A stretch of DNA of 64,000 bases from Diploscapter coronatus (Eukaryota; Nematoda; Chromadorea; Rhabditida; Rhabditidae): the NCBI GenBank assembly GCA_964036155.1, contig OZ038422.1, forward strand, positions 79,383,201 to 79,447,200, in the 5' to 3' direction. Made by a program: the position numbers and the translations under genes. Under the pieces are notes generated by a model. That model saw nothing but the letters and a program-made list of their open reading frames with translations, did not search any database and was not told the origin of the DNA. The first letter of the stretch is position 1; each line of letters begins with the position of its first letter. Below are positions 1 to 10,527 of the stretch, in pieces.

Positions 1-116
1 TTCAACTCAAAAATTTGAATTGTTTTTATTCATAGCACAAATAGGTTTCAAAGATAGAATTTCTATAATTTCTGTTAGAACTCATGATCCTACAGTATCA
101 AGCAAGATAATTTTAG

Positions 117-1220
117 GTACGTGATCAAGCGGTACCTCGAGGAGGAGTCGCCCTTCTTCGACAAAATCTTCCCTCCGACTTATCTGCTCTCCACCAGTCA
201 GACTCCGCTCAATCAGTGCGAACAGGTAGCGATTTTTCACTTTAAAAATAGATGCGTTTCAAAAATTGATGATAGTAGGGGAAAATTTCAATTTCTTCAA
301 TGATGATACCTGATTTTTATATACTGCTAGAGAATAGAGTTCACGAGTTACTTCTTCTTTTCGCATTGATTTGATATGTTTCAGCGATTCTTTATAAAAT
401 TCGAAAAGTGATCATACTCATTTTCAGATGATATTTCATGCTAACACTAGCATTTATTTTTCCTGGAAAATGATTATTGTTGATTGGAGTGAAAGTCGAC
501 ATTCATTCCGCAGTTAGAAATTGAAATTGTAGCGAAATAGTGAGTCGCGTGGAAGAGAAACGAGACGAACAGCGCATTTTTAGATATCGACGTTCTCTCC
601 AACCAATAATACTATAATTTTAGGACATTCCGGCGCACATATCGATGGACGACCGAATGCGTCTGGTGACGGCCGGCGGCGGATTCGGGCCCGTGGCCGA
701 CCGAGGCTATGGTGTCTCCTACATCATTGTGGGCGAGGACCAGGTCTCCTGGCACATCTCCAGCAAAATTTCCGCCGATAATACGGTAATTTTACAGTAT
801 TTATGAAAAACAAAAGGTGAAAACAAGCTTCAAGTTGATGGTAAATATGAGAAGGTTGACTTGATTTGATATGTATGTGGGGGTCTATGGTCAATCGAAA
901 ATCTGCTTGCAAATTAAAAAAAAAAAAGTGGAAAACTATCTATTTCGGAAGCAATGAATAAGTTCCTGGCAAATGATATTTTAGAGTTATGAATAATGTT
1001 TGTCTCGAAATTATTTTAGCAAAAATTGAATTCATTTCAAATTTCGACTTTATCAAAGTCAAAGTCTTTAGATAAATGCATTTGAAGCTATTCCGAAACT
1101 TGAAAAAATAAACGATTCGTGAATTTTTAGAGTTCGAACGAGTTCCGCGAAGAGTTGAAGCGTTCTCTGATCGACATGAAGCGACTCTTCACGGACACGC
1201 AGCCAAAGAAAGACAAATGA
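117..1220 (+). CDS. cpt-1: Carnitine O-palmitoyltransferase 1, C-terminal exons (gene starts before the window)
   Basis: Carnitine acyltransferase of the outer mitochondrial membrane, which transfers long-chain acyl groups from CoA to carnitine for beta-oxidation. Three exons are visible: about 117-225, 624-785 and 1131-1220, ending in TGA. The first carries the family motif STSQTP in the carnitine/acyl pocket. The second reads [20 protein letters not shown], nearly identical to the C-terminal core of animal CPT1. The third gives a short hydrophilic tail. The catalytic histidine and the two N-terminal membrane segments lie upstream of the window. Bases 1-116 are intron. Splice sites are GT/TTTTAG and phases agree across all three exons. 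CPT1 is preferred over CPT2 because of the close match of this block and tail; a CPT2 or carnitine octanoyltransferase assignment is less likely. Confidence 0.9.
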
Positions 1221-2573
1221 CGAATCGAGATTGCGGCAGTTCTACAGTAATCCAGGCAGATAGGTTACGGTAGTTTACAGTAACCAAGCAAAGGAACGTC
1301 AATTTGTATACAGTGTAATTATCCGCTACCATTTTTGGCGAGGATTTTCAAAATTTTGATCATCCAGTTTTCATAGATGATTCGGAAATGATAATATTTT
1401 CGACAAAGGAACATGGAATTGCCGTTTCAAAAACTTACTGTGAAAAGAGCATGTTATTTCCGAGTTGCATTCAAGGTCTTTTTAAATTGAAGATTTTGAA
1501 AATCTAACCACGAAAATGGGAACTCTTTTAGGATAGTTGAAAGTGTGTTGGCTTTTCATTTCGCATACAAAAATTCGGGTTTTCTCGCCAATCTAACTCT
1601 CCACTTTTCGACCCCTTCTTTCTTCGATTCAAAAGGTAGATTTTAACAAAACGTAACGCGGTTGGTCCTTCGAATATTAGCTCAGAATTGTCTTTTCTCT
1701 AAAATGGAATGTTATTTGAAGAGAAATTTGAAAATGACCGAAGGAAATATGTTGAAATGGAAATAGAAGTGATTGTCATTTTCAAATTGCCTCTTTCAGG
1801 TTTACAGTAAAGGGTAAAAGAGTATGATATTTTCGGCTGCCACATTTAGAGTCAGGCTTTTCCTTTCTTTTTTCTTGTTTTGTTGACATTTCAGAGATTT
1901 CTATTGTACGAAAAGGCTATTTTATCCGTTTTTCATTGCTAATCATGACTAATTTCGAGTAACTCTGTAAGAAAATTTCTCAAATCATCTAATTTTGCTT
2001 TCGAACACGATTTTCATACGCATTTTCATATTCAATTTGCATTTTTATCAACTGACGCAATTTCCTTGATGATAGTAAATTATGGAAAATAAGGTATATT
2101 TTAATTTTTCATAGTTTTCTTCTATTCAATGCTATTTCGTCGTAACGTTAAAATTGCATTCGCCGAGGTTTTATCGTTTTACCCTATTTTATCGAAGACG
2201 CATAATTCTATTGTAATCGAGGCCTTTCAAATGAGATACTGTACTCTGTAAATTTTAACACAAATTACGCCATTTCTAGGATAGCTTTTATTTTGTTGGA
2301 AAAGTATTGGCATACCGGAGAGTATTTATGATTTGTCTCCAAATGCTATGCCAATACTTATAAGAAAAGAGTATTGATTTGATTTTTGACATGGTTCTAA
2401 CCGAAAAGAGATACTACCATTTTATTGCTACATCGAGAATTTGAATAAACTTTTTGAAAAGAATAGTCCCAGTAGAAGATATTGAATTGTTGCTTTCAAC
2501 AAAAGTATTGGGATTTACAAAAAAAAATATTTTTATGAAAGTAACTGGAACGAAAATATTTATCTTTTAGAAA
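1221..2573. other. Intergenic region CPT1-ALKBH7
   Basis: About 1.35 kb of AT-rich DNA without a convincing reading frame on either strand. It should hold the CPT1 3' UTR and the promoter of the ALKBH7-like gene. The only structured element seen is a perfect 13-bp inverted repeat at 2302-2359, listed separately. The gap is far longer than those inside the array, so these two genes are probably transcribed independently. Confidence 0.6.
2302..2359. repeat. Perfect 13-bp inverted repeat (hairpin)
   Basis: AAGTATTGGCATA at 2302-2314 is repeated exactly as its reverse complement at 2347-2359, leaving a 32-nt loop. It could be a short foldback-element remnant or a transcribed hairpin. No target-site duplication is obvious. 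Confidence 0.6.
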
Positions 2574-4242
2574 ATGAAGTTATGCCCCCGCGTGCTTTCG
2601 AAGTTAATTTATTTTCAAAACCTCGGGAAATGGCCACAAGAAGTCATCAGGCAAATGGAGGGAAGTATCGCCGTCGTGCCCGACTTCATTACTGAAGAAG
2701 AAGAAACTACTATTTTCAATGAGGTAGAACATGAAAAAAATTTTAAACTTGAAGTCTTGGTGGTATAGAGTCGAAATTGATTATTCGAATTTCATCCATG
2801 AAAACTTTGGACACATGTGATTTTTGCGAAATATTTTATCTGCATCACCTCGCCAATTTTGAGCATTAGGCTGTTCATTTATGAAAGTCTCGAGACTTAA
2901 TTCTGCTCTAAAAATGCTTGCAGATAGAAGTAACTTTGGTAACCCACTTGTCTGGGAAAGTGTTGAAAGGTGAATTATTGGCTGAATTGATATCCAAGCA
3001 GTAAAACTGCTTTTCAGATACTTTTGCTCATTACCTGAAACATATTGTGGATTAATTTAAGGTGGAGCCTCACATGAAGCGATTGCGGTACGAGAAGAGC
3101 CATTGGGACGATGCGATTAACAACTACAGAGAGAGGGAGCAGAGGACCAAGTGGAGGGAGGAAAATGCCAGGATCGTACAGAGGATACGGTTGGTTTCGC
3201 AAACTTGCAAGCCTGATCGAACAAATTCTATTGTAGACTGCTGATTGCTTGATGAAAATGAAAAATTATGCATTTTCTGACGCATAAAACTACGAAAGTG
3301 CACATCAAATCTATTTATTGCTTCACGCGTTCTTTCTTTTTCTCTACTTTCTTTTACAAATTCCGTAAGACAATGTGTACGTTCGCAATACACACAATGC
3401 AAATTCGTTTATTTTTGCGCGTATAAAAACGTGATTTTCATCAAGTAATCGGACGTCCACAACATATTAGCTCTGTGCTATTCATGCAACTTGAACAAAC
3501 TTTTCAAAGAATTATATGCTTTATGGAGTTAAAGAATTTCAAAAATCTTAGGCAAAATTGATCCAGCGATTTTTTCGTTTTCCATCAATTGAAATTGATT
3601 TTATCTTCTGATTTTTTCACTTTTTATTTACAAATTTTTCAGTGATTTTGCGTTCCCCACGAATGCTCAGCATCTGACTCAGGTCCACATTCTCGACCTT
3701 CACGAAGAGGGCGTCATCAAACCGCACATCGACAGTATACGAGTATTTGTTCAAAGAACAAAATCGGATTTTTTAAAATGAAATTTCAGTACTGTGGTGA
3801 CGTAATAGCTGGCGTCTCCCTTCTCTCGTCTTCTGTAATGCGACTTCGACACAAGGACAGCATGAATGAACTCATCGTGGATTTGTACCTCAAAAGGAGG
3901 AGTCTGTACAAGCTGAGGTACGGTTTTTACTGCAAATCTTGAAAGAAAACGTGAATTATTAAAATTAGTCCGATCCAAGATAAATATTTTTGAAACCTAC
4001 TTGAGTAGTATCGTTCAGTGGCATCGCTCGGTATGACTTCAAACACGAGATTCTCGACAAGAACGAGTCAATGTTCGACGGAGTTGAAGTTCCGAGAAAG
4101 AGGTTCTTTTGATTTTACCCTTTTCATTTTTTAAAAAATTTTCAGACGAATCTCCATAATCTGTCGAGACGTACCGAAGACGGAAAATATGATGAAAGAG
4201 AAAATCGAAATGAAACCACTAGAAGAACTTGAGCCCAATTAG
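2574..4242 (+). CDS. alkb-7: ALKBH7-like mitochondrial Fe(II)/2-oxoglutarate dioxygenase
   Basis: AlkB-family protein close to ALKBH7, a mitochondrial protein tied to fatty-acid metabolism and programmed necrosis. Six exons: 2574-2723, 3062-3189, 3643-3742, 3790-3917, 4019-4102 and 4146-4242. Family blocks appear in order: VVPDFITEEEE near the N-terminus, RYEKSHWDDAI, then KPHIDSIRYCGDVIAGVSLL with the HxD iron ligands, then VMRLRHKDS, ARYDFKHEIL with the distal His, and RRISIICRDVP with the 2-oxoglutarate-binding Arg. The first 25 or so residues are basic and hydrophobic, as expected of a mitochondrial presequence. The ATG directly follows a TTTTAG acceptor (…ttttagaaaATG), suggesting trans-splicing. 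Exon 2 uses an unusual TTTAAG acceptor. All ligands are present, so it should be active. Confidence 0.9.
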
Positions 4243-4584
4243 CTCCATAGGTAATTAGTTAATTAGAGTAACTGATTGATTGGATAAGTCGAATAAATAA
4301 ATTTGAGTAATTGTTTAAACGAGTGAAAAATGCTTCGATTGCATTGAATATCTTTGGCAGTTTTTCTCTTTTAACGCTTGCTATTTACATGCCGTGCAGT
4401 CAATGCTGTTTGTATTTTCTCGTTCGATTTGAAAGGATTCACTTTTCACCTTTTGAGATAGTTTCTAGATAGTAATTGCACTAACTATCTGGTTAGTTAT
4501 CGTTTTTAATTGTTTTGCGATAATTGGCTTTTCTGATAAAATTCATATACAAGGTGATTTTTGTTTTCAGTCGATCAAAATAGA
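4243..4584 (+). promoter_or_regulatory. Region upstream of the paralogue array, with stem-loop
   Basis: Holds the ALKBH7 3' end (AATAAA near 4291) and the 5' region of HTH-1. A perfect dyad CTAAC-TATCTG-GTTAG lies at 4481-4496 followed by TTATCG, and a TTTTCAG acceptor lies 14 nt before the ATG at 4585. It resembles the stem-loop modules between the array genes. Here, though, it lies about 190 nt from the polyadenylation signal rather than about 40, and there is no CGGGT box. It may be the head of the operon, or a diverged intercistronic region linking ALKBH7 to it. Confidence 0.4.
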
Positions 4585-5805
4585 ATGAACAACCTGCAGA
4601 TCGAGGAATATTACGTGATCGACAACCAGATTCAGTGCGAACTCCAGCCTGGGCCGTCCAAATTGCAGGACAAGGCCTGTCAGAAGTTCTATGTTCGTTT
4701 TTTTGAAAGAAAAATTAAACAACAACGCAATCAGCAAATTTCTTTCTAAAAGTTTGACACTGAAAGATTTTTGAATGTTATTTTGTAACCGACAGAAAAA
4801 TCGTTCTTTGCTATTTACCTAAACTTTATCTTATTCTTGAAACTTATAAAGATTTTTTTTGTTTATTTTTGAGAAATTGTTTTCCGAAACTCGAATCTTC
4901 GTCATTGTTTTGGATAGAATTTTGTAAAACTCAAGAAACCTGCAATATCCGCTTGCCTTATAAACTAGTCGATAGAAAAGAAAGTTTAGGACACTTTCAG
5001 AAATAAATGGATTTGTTTTCAGGACGGCCAAGAGTACTTGACGATCGGTCAGATCATTACCTCGCTGAATCTGGAAGCGGTCTCCACGCTCCACGTCAAA
5101 GATGCCACCTGCCTCGTCACGACCAGGGGAGAGAGACTTGTTCAGGTAGATTTCTTAAGGAATATTTATATTTTTTATGAAATTAGAAGAGAAAATTTAA
5201 AGCCATTTTTCTCGAATATGCTGTATTTGTTACCAGTTTTTTTCGATACCCCCTAACTCCTACTTTAGTGGCAAAAACAGGAAACTTTTCTACAGTAATA
5301 ATCCCAAAGGATCACTTAAATATTCAGGCGGTCTACGACAGTTTCGCGAAAATCAAGGAGATTCTGGGCGATGTGGCAGTCTTGACGCCCTTCAACGATG
5401 TCGCCAATTTCGTTTCTGATGTTACAGGTCGATATTTTGTGTATTTTTCGTTATTTTTTATTTTATAGGAGTTTCCCTGGATCTAGTGAACCACATCATC
5501 GCGCAGCCTCGTGAAACTCCCGCTCCACTTTACAAAAGGAAGGTTGCAAACGCTGATAGAACCTGCAAAACGGAAAAGTATGATGTTTCCGACGAATATT
5601 TTTTCTCGTTGAAAATGTCTAAGCTTGAACTTTCCAAAAAATATGCAACCGAAAATCTAGAAGAGAAACTGGTATTATATCCAATTTCAGAAAGTCGAGA
5701 AATAGCCGTGAGGCGAGCGGTAGTGTCGAACCAGAAGAAACTCGAGAAGATGATGACATTCCGGACATCAAACTCGAATTCGGAGAATATCCCGAACAGT
5801 CGTAA
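4585..5805 (+). CDS. HTH-1: putative DNA-binding protein, first gene of the nine-paralogue array
   Basis: Predicted 184 residues from five exons: 4585-4692, 5023-5145, 5328-5427, 5469-5577 and 5691-5805; all phases agree. Family layout: an N-terminal block (EEYYVIDNQIQCEL), an IGQIITSLNLE segment, then AVYDSFAKIKEILG, TPFNDVANFVSDVTGVSLD (the helix-turn-helix-like core), a short basic stretch after it (KRKVANADRTCK), and an acidic tail ending GEYPEQS. The last intron starts at 5578; its donor GTATGA is also used after the core exon in HTH-5. The core resembles N-terminal HTH regions of Tc1/IS630-type DDE transposases by eye, with no DDE domain present. Nuclear DNA binding is inferred. The start follows a TTTTCAG trans-splice-like acceptor. 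No specific function can be named. Confidence 0.75.
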
Positions 5806-6090
5806 CTTTCTTAAACCACGAAGTTTTTTTCTAGAGCTTTCCAGAATAGTCGGGTATGTAGTGGTATTTGATATGATATCTTTAGGTTGTTTCGTGATTT
5901 TTCAGCATTTGTAAATGAATGAATTACTTCTTTTCGATTTCAAATAATTTATTAAAATTTAAAAATGAATTTATTCAATTTTGATTTTTTTTACTTTTGA
6001 TATCTTGATCTACGTTTTCGACGTTTCGATATCGATTTCTCCCTAATTCCTTGAAGTCACTAGTTCTTTCTATTCAGCTAAAATTGCGGA
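5806..6090 (+). promoter_or_regulatory. Intercistronic region HTH-1/HTH-2 with Ur-like element
   Basis: CGGGT at 5851-5855; weak polyadenylation signal (ATTAAA, 5951-5956); stem ACGT-N5-ACGT at 6012-6025; GATATC at 6028-6033; TTCAG acceptor ending at 6077, 13 nt before the ATG at 6091. This is the least regular of the eight spacers. Confidence 0.55.
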
Positions 6091-7037
6091 ATGAATCTAG
6101 CGAGTTTGTCTGGGCAGGTCCCGGGAGAAATCCGAGTGGAGGAGTATTCAGTGGTCGATCGAGCTGTGCAGTGCCATGTGCAAGTGGCTGCCATCAACAA
6201 AGCAGTGCAAACAGTAGATGTAAGATTCTTTTATTTTTTCTTCTTCAAAAGGGTATTTATGGATTTCAGAACGAATCCGAATTATTATCGATCGGTCGAG
6301 TGTTTTATGGAATGAATTATGAGACGCTAGAAGGGATGCATGAAAATCAATCGGAGGATGAACCGTGAGTAATATTTTTTGACAGGAGAAAGAATATTTT
6401 TTATCGAACCAACATACTTCTTTGCTCATTTCTGAGACTTACTAGAGAGTGATATATTTACGAGAATTTATTATTGTTTCCATCATAACTCAACTGAATT
6501 TTTATGGCTCGAGTTTATCTTCAATGTCTAGAACTTGAAACATTTTACAAGTTATTTTCTAGAGTAAATGGTGATCGTATCGTGCAATCAGTGTACAATT
6601 CGATCTTTTATATCAAAGAGCTGCTCGGTCCAAATTCCTCACACACTCCATTCACGAATATCACTCAGCTATGTTCTAAATTTACAGGTATTTCATTACA
6701 AACTTTTAAAGCTTTACTATCCGATCTTCATTAACCTCTCCCATTAGATTGTTATTGAAGCAATCTATATTATAAAATTTCTATTGAATTTTGCAATCTA
6801 AATGTCTTATATTTTGCAGTTTTCATTTTATATTTTCAGGAGTTTCGGGAATGACAGTTTATAATATAGTGAAGAAGAAGCGAATGTATATGAGGTAAAT
6901 TACACCTTCAAATTTAAGCATACAGAATATATGTGAAGAGTTGAATTTCTAGACCTCGAGGAAGACAACCGAGAAACAGACGCAAGAATACTGACGTCGC
7001 TTCCCAGAATAAATCGAATAAAGAAACAGGAAAGTAG
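6091..7037 (+). CDS. HTH-2: array paralogue with AT-hook-like segment
   Basis: Predicted 162 residues from five exons: 6091-6219, 6270-6364, 6563-6687, 6840-6894 and 6953-7037. It carries the N-terminal block EEYSVVDRAVQCHV, the IGRVFYGM segment, SVYNSIFYIKELLG and the core TPFTNITQLCSKFTGVSGMTV. The last exon junction forms RPRGRQPRNRRK, which resembles an AT-hook (minor-groove DNA binding). The protein ends soon after, without the long acidic tail of its relatives. The exons that HTH-1 splits between GERLVQ and AVYDSF are fused here. It is the shortest member and the acidic tail may have been lost. Function unknown; DNA binding is inferred from the HTH and AT-hook features. Confidence 0.7.
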
Positions 7038-7326
7038 GAATAGTTACTGTATCTCAGAAATTCAATGAGTTCGGGTATGTAAAGCGAGTTTTATTTTGAA
7101 AAACAAATTACAAAATTGCACTTTCATTCTGAAGATTTCATTCGAATCTCAGCTGAGAATTTGCAATGTTTCAAATAAGTTTCAAAGAATAGTTATTTCT
7201 GCTGGAAAACTGAATAAACTGATGATTTATTGACTTGTCTAAACGTTTTATTACCTCAAAATGACGTTTTCAAACGTTGGGATATATTCTTCGAATTTAT
7301 TTTCAATGCAATGCGAAGAAATTCAG
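7038..7326 (+). promoter_or_regulatory. Intercistronic region HTH-2/HTH-3 with Ur-like element
   Basis: CGGGT at 7072-7076; AATAAA at 7213-7218; stem ACGTTTTCAAACGT at 7264-7277; GATATATT from 7281; TTCAG acceptor ending at 7326, directly abutting the ATG at 7327. An in-frame ATG at 7305 lies upstream of that acceptor and would be removed by trans-splicing. Confidence 0.65.
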
Positions 7327-8787
7327 ATGGATAAGCCATGCTCGAGCAACCAGGATCAAAACGGCCCAACTGGGTTCAAGAAAGTGCCCATTCAAGTCGA
7401 ACCATATTGGGTAAATCACGACTTTTTTTGAAAAATGAAAGATAAAAATTCAGGTAGTCGACACTGCAGTGAACTGCGACTTGCCACCGAAGAGAATGTA
7501 CGACAAGGCCAATCAGACTGGATGGGTGGGTTGAATTTGAAAGACGTGATTTAATAAAAATTCAAAATCCGTTTTACATCGGCTAATCCTAGATGGAATA
7601 ATGTGTGATGCTTGTGTGTACATTTTAAAACTTACCAATTTTAGCTGGTTTCGAAATGGATGGAGGTGGGTCGCGTGATGACGGAGGTGATCAAAATTGA
7701 GGATCTCGAAGCGCTGCACCCCAAGACTGACGACAACATCAAACGGGAGGGGATGCAGATTTTGAGGGTAAAAACTTCTCAGATTTTTCTCCTTTTCTTT
7801 GCAACTTGAACTTCTTTACTCTTTTCAACACTTTCCGACAGTTTTGAAGATGTTAAAAGTTCTAAATTTATGATTTCGAGAAATGGCAATTTGACATTTT
7901 GATATTCCAGCGAGTGTACGACAGCATCAAGCTCATCAAGGAGAGTTTCGGCGCTCTGCACAAAGAGACGCCCTTCACGAACATCGGATATTTCGTTGCT
8001 GGAATCTGTGGAGTCAGCAAAGGGTCGGTCTACAAACTTTGCAGGTACATATTTCAGAATTCAAATCATTCTTCATTTTACAGTCCTTTTTGACTAAAAT
8101 CATCGTTTTTTTTCTATTTTTATCAATTGAATTTCTGAGATATAGTTTCGACACTTAGTTTTTAGAAAGCGCATCGAATATCGGCGAAAACTCGGTCCGA
8201 AGGCTGGAACGAGTTCGACGAAATATGGGCAGGGAAAATTCGGGAAACAGTATAGAGAAGGCAGAGCTCCGAAAGGGACGAGACCGAGGGGGAGGTTGGT
8301 GATTTCCTTGTATTTTGCACGAGCTGCATAAGGCACAGTTGTGTGAAAATCGCTACTGTGGAAGTCGACTTTTCGGGAAAACCGAAATTGAATTGAGCAT
8401 TGCTTGATTCATTTGGATGAAAAGTGGGTTGTCGAAGTTTCGTTATTTCCCGAAAGATAGATTCGGGCAGATTTTCTTCACTTCTCCTAATGCTACTTCA
8501 AAAATCAATCGTCTCCTCTGTTCTAGATTGAACTCTGTATCGTTTTCAGGCCGAGGAAGAAGCCGGCTGAAGTCGAGCCGGACAGTTCGGAGCCTGACGA
8601 GCAGGAGGAAGAGGAATTGGAAGCGGAACTGCACAGCGATGAGGAAATGTTTGCGGAACAGGAAGAAATGATGAAACAAGAAATTCCCGATACATTCTTC
8701 GAGGAAATGCAGGAACAACCGAACCAGAACGATCATGAAATCGAGGACAAAGTGAAAATCGAACAAATCGACCCAGATGAGGACTAA
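7327..8787 (+). CDS. HTH-3: array paralogue with canonical AT-hook and acidic tail
   Basis: Predicted 259 residues, the longest member, from six exons: 7327-7410, 7454-7525, 7645-7767, 7911-8044, 8166-8294 and 8550-8787. Blocks in order: a polar N-terminus, VVDTAVNCDLP, KWMEVGRVMTEVIKIEDLEAL, RVYDSIKLIKESFG and the core TPFTNIGYFVAGICGVSKGS. A Gly/Arg/Lys-rich stretch follows. The last splice junction creates RPRGRPRKKP, a textbook AT-hook with its GRP centre. The last 75 residues are strongly acidic (EQEEEELEAEL and similar). This member best shows the family plan: HTH, minor-groove hook, acidic tail. A chromatin or transcription role is inferred, not shown. Confidence 0.8.
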
Positions 8788-9096
8788 TAACTTTTCAATT
8801 ATTATTTTTTAAACTTATTCTCTTCTTTTTTGAACTTTTTTTAGATTAAAAGATATTCGGGTATAAAACGAAAGTTTATTTTTTATAAGATGGTTTCTCA
8901 ATATTCCATGATTTCGAAAGCTGAAACTTTTCAGGAATATATTTGGTGATTTTTCCTTGCAATAAATCTCCTATTTTTGAAATTTTCCCCATTTTACTGG
9001 AAGTTAAAAGCGTTCTTTAACGTTGAGATATCTCGCATTTTTGACTTCACAGATTTGTGCAAATTCATTTCTTTTAGATTTTTGATCAGTTAGAAG
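8788..9096 (+). promoter_or_regulatory. Intercistronic region HTH-3/HTH-4 with Ur-like element
   Basis: CGGGT at 8858-8862; AATAAA at 8961-8966; stem AGCGTT-CTTT-AACGT around 9009-9024; GATATCTC at 9027-9034; possible acceptor TTAG ending at 9093, 3 nt before the ATG at 9097. Confidence 0.65.
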
Positions 9097-10301
9097 ATGA
9101 ATCCGACAATCTATTCTGAAGCCTGTGGAGTTCAAGTAAACTTAAAAAATGACAAAAAAAATTCTAAAAATTACAATTTCAGATCGAGTCCTTCTACGTG
9201 ACGGATGTCAGCGTGCAATGCAACTACTTTCCCAATTCTGCTTCGGATTTCACGCAAACTGATGTGGTGAGTTAGACTTGTTACTATTTTAGTTCGAGTC
9301 AGACATAGCAATACATTTTGTATCTGATCTTCATGATTCAGTGAAGAAACATGCTCAAGAATAGTGACATTGAGGTGTGAAAATCAACTTATAGATCAAA
9401 ATAATTGCCGAGAACTACTAAAACTTGATTCCTCAGGATATTTGTGTTTTCCATTAAACATACTAGTGTTATCTTTGTTCATAAAATGCCACTATTCAGG
9501 TGGATACAGACTGGATGGAGATCGGGCAGGTGGTTGACTCGTTCGTGGCGTGGGAATTCGAGACGCTGCACAGAGATCCCACCTACTTCGGGAAGCGAAT
9601 CGAAGCCCGAGGGGAAGAACTCGTCAGGGAGACTTTCATCAGCCTCGCTCACATCAAGAGGAGACTCGGCAAACATGCCGCTAAGGTGAAATTTTGTCTT
9701 CTACTTTTCAAAAATATTTTACATAAGGTTCTTAAGCGGTGAAAAAATTGTTACCACCCTTTCTCATATAGTTTTCTCGGTAAAATTGAAAATACAAAAG
9801 GATCTTCAGACCCCCTTCCATGATCTCTATGGAATGACGTCGAATTTCACTGGCGTATCCGAGAAGTTGGTGCGCAAAATCTGCAACGAGAAACTGATCA
9901 TGAAGCGAAGACTCGATGTCGAGAAGAACGAGAAAAACGACGATGCGTAGGGATATTTCTCGATTTATTTTTACTCTTGAAACAATATGGTAACGAATTC
10001 ACAGCAGTATCTTGGCAGTTCTTCACTTTTGAAACGTTTTTGTATCATGCTTAAAATACAATTTCTTAAAAACGAGAATTTCTCTTTCTCTACGACTACC
10101 ACCTTATCAATTACATTGATAGAAATTCATATCACTTTAAGTTATTTTGAAACTTATTTTTAAAAAATCGTTAAAAGAGTTCATTTCAGAAAGAGGCCTA
10201 AACTGATGGACGACGAAGAAATCAAATCTGAAGAACCGGATCAGAACGAGGCTGGAGTTTCGAAAACGAAAGACGAAGGAAATGAGGAAGATCAAAAATG
10301 A
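9097..10301 (+). CDS. HTH-4: array paralogue
   Basis: Predicted 185 residues from five exons: 9097-9135, 9183-9266, 9500-9685, 9810-9946 and 10190-10301. It shows IESFYVTDVSVQCNYF, DWMEIGQVVDSFVAWEFETL, then a segment (ETFISLAHIKRRLGK) in place of the usual VYDS motif, and the core TPFHDLYGMTSNFTGVSEKLV. A short basic patch (EKLIMKRRLDVEKNEK, then KRPK) precedes an acidic C-terminus ending EEDQK. No AT-hook GRP motif is present. An apparent TAG after codon GCG at 9945 is avoided by a GTAGGG donor at 9947; the downstream frame then continues in phase to the acidic tail. Function unknown. Confidence 0.75.
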
Positions 10302-10527
10302 AAATTTTGCACTTTCTGGTCGAAAACGGGTAGTTTTTTCCTCTATACTTTCAAATTTATGGGTGCAATCGTCATGATCTTTCTCAGTTTTTGAAACATA
10401 CATGAGTAATAAAATACGATTTTTCATTTTATATTTTTGTCAGGAAGAAACGTTTCATCAACGTTTTGATATCTTGCAAAATTTCTTTAATTTTTTCTCA
10501 AAGATTGGAAATTCAGAACTTTTGAGG
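10302..10527 (+). promoter_or_regulatory. Intercistronic region HTH-4/HTH-5 with Ur-like element
   Basis: CGGGT at 10327-10331; AATAAA at 10408-10413; the strongest stem of the set, AAACGTT-TCATC-AACGTTT at 10448-10466; GATATCTT at 10468-10475, an exact fit to UAYYUU; ATTCAG acceptor ending at 10516, 11 nt before the ATG at 10528. Confidence 0.75.
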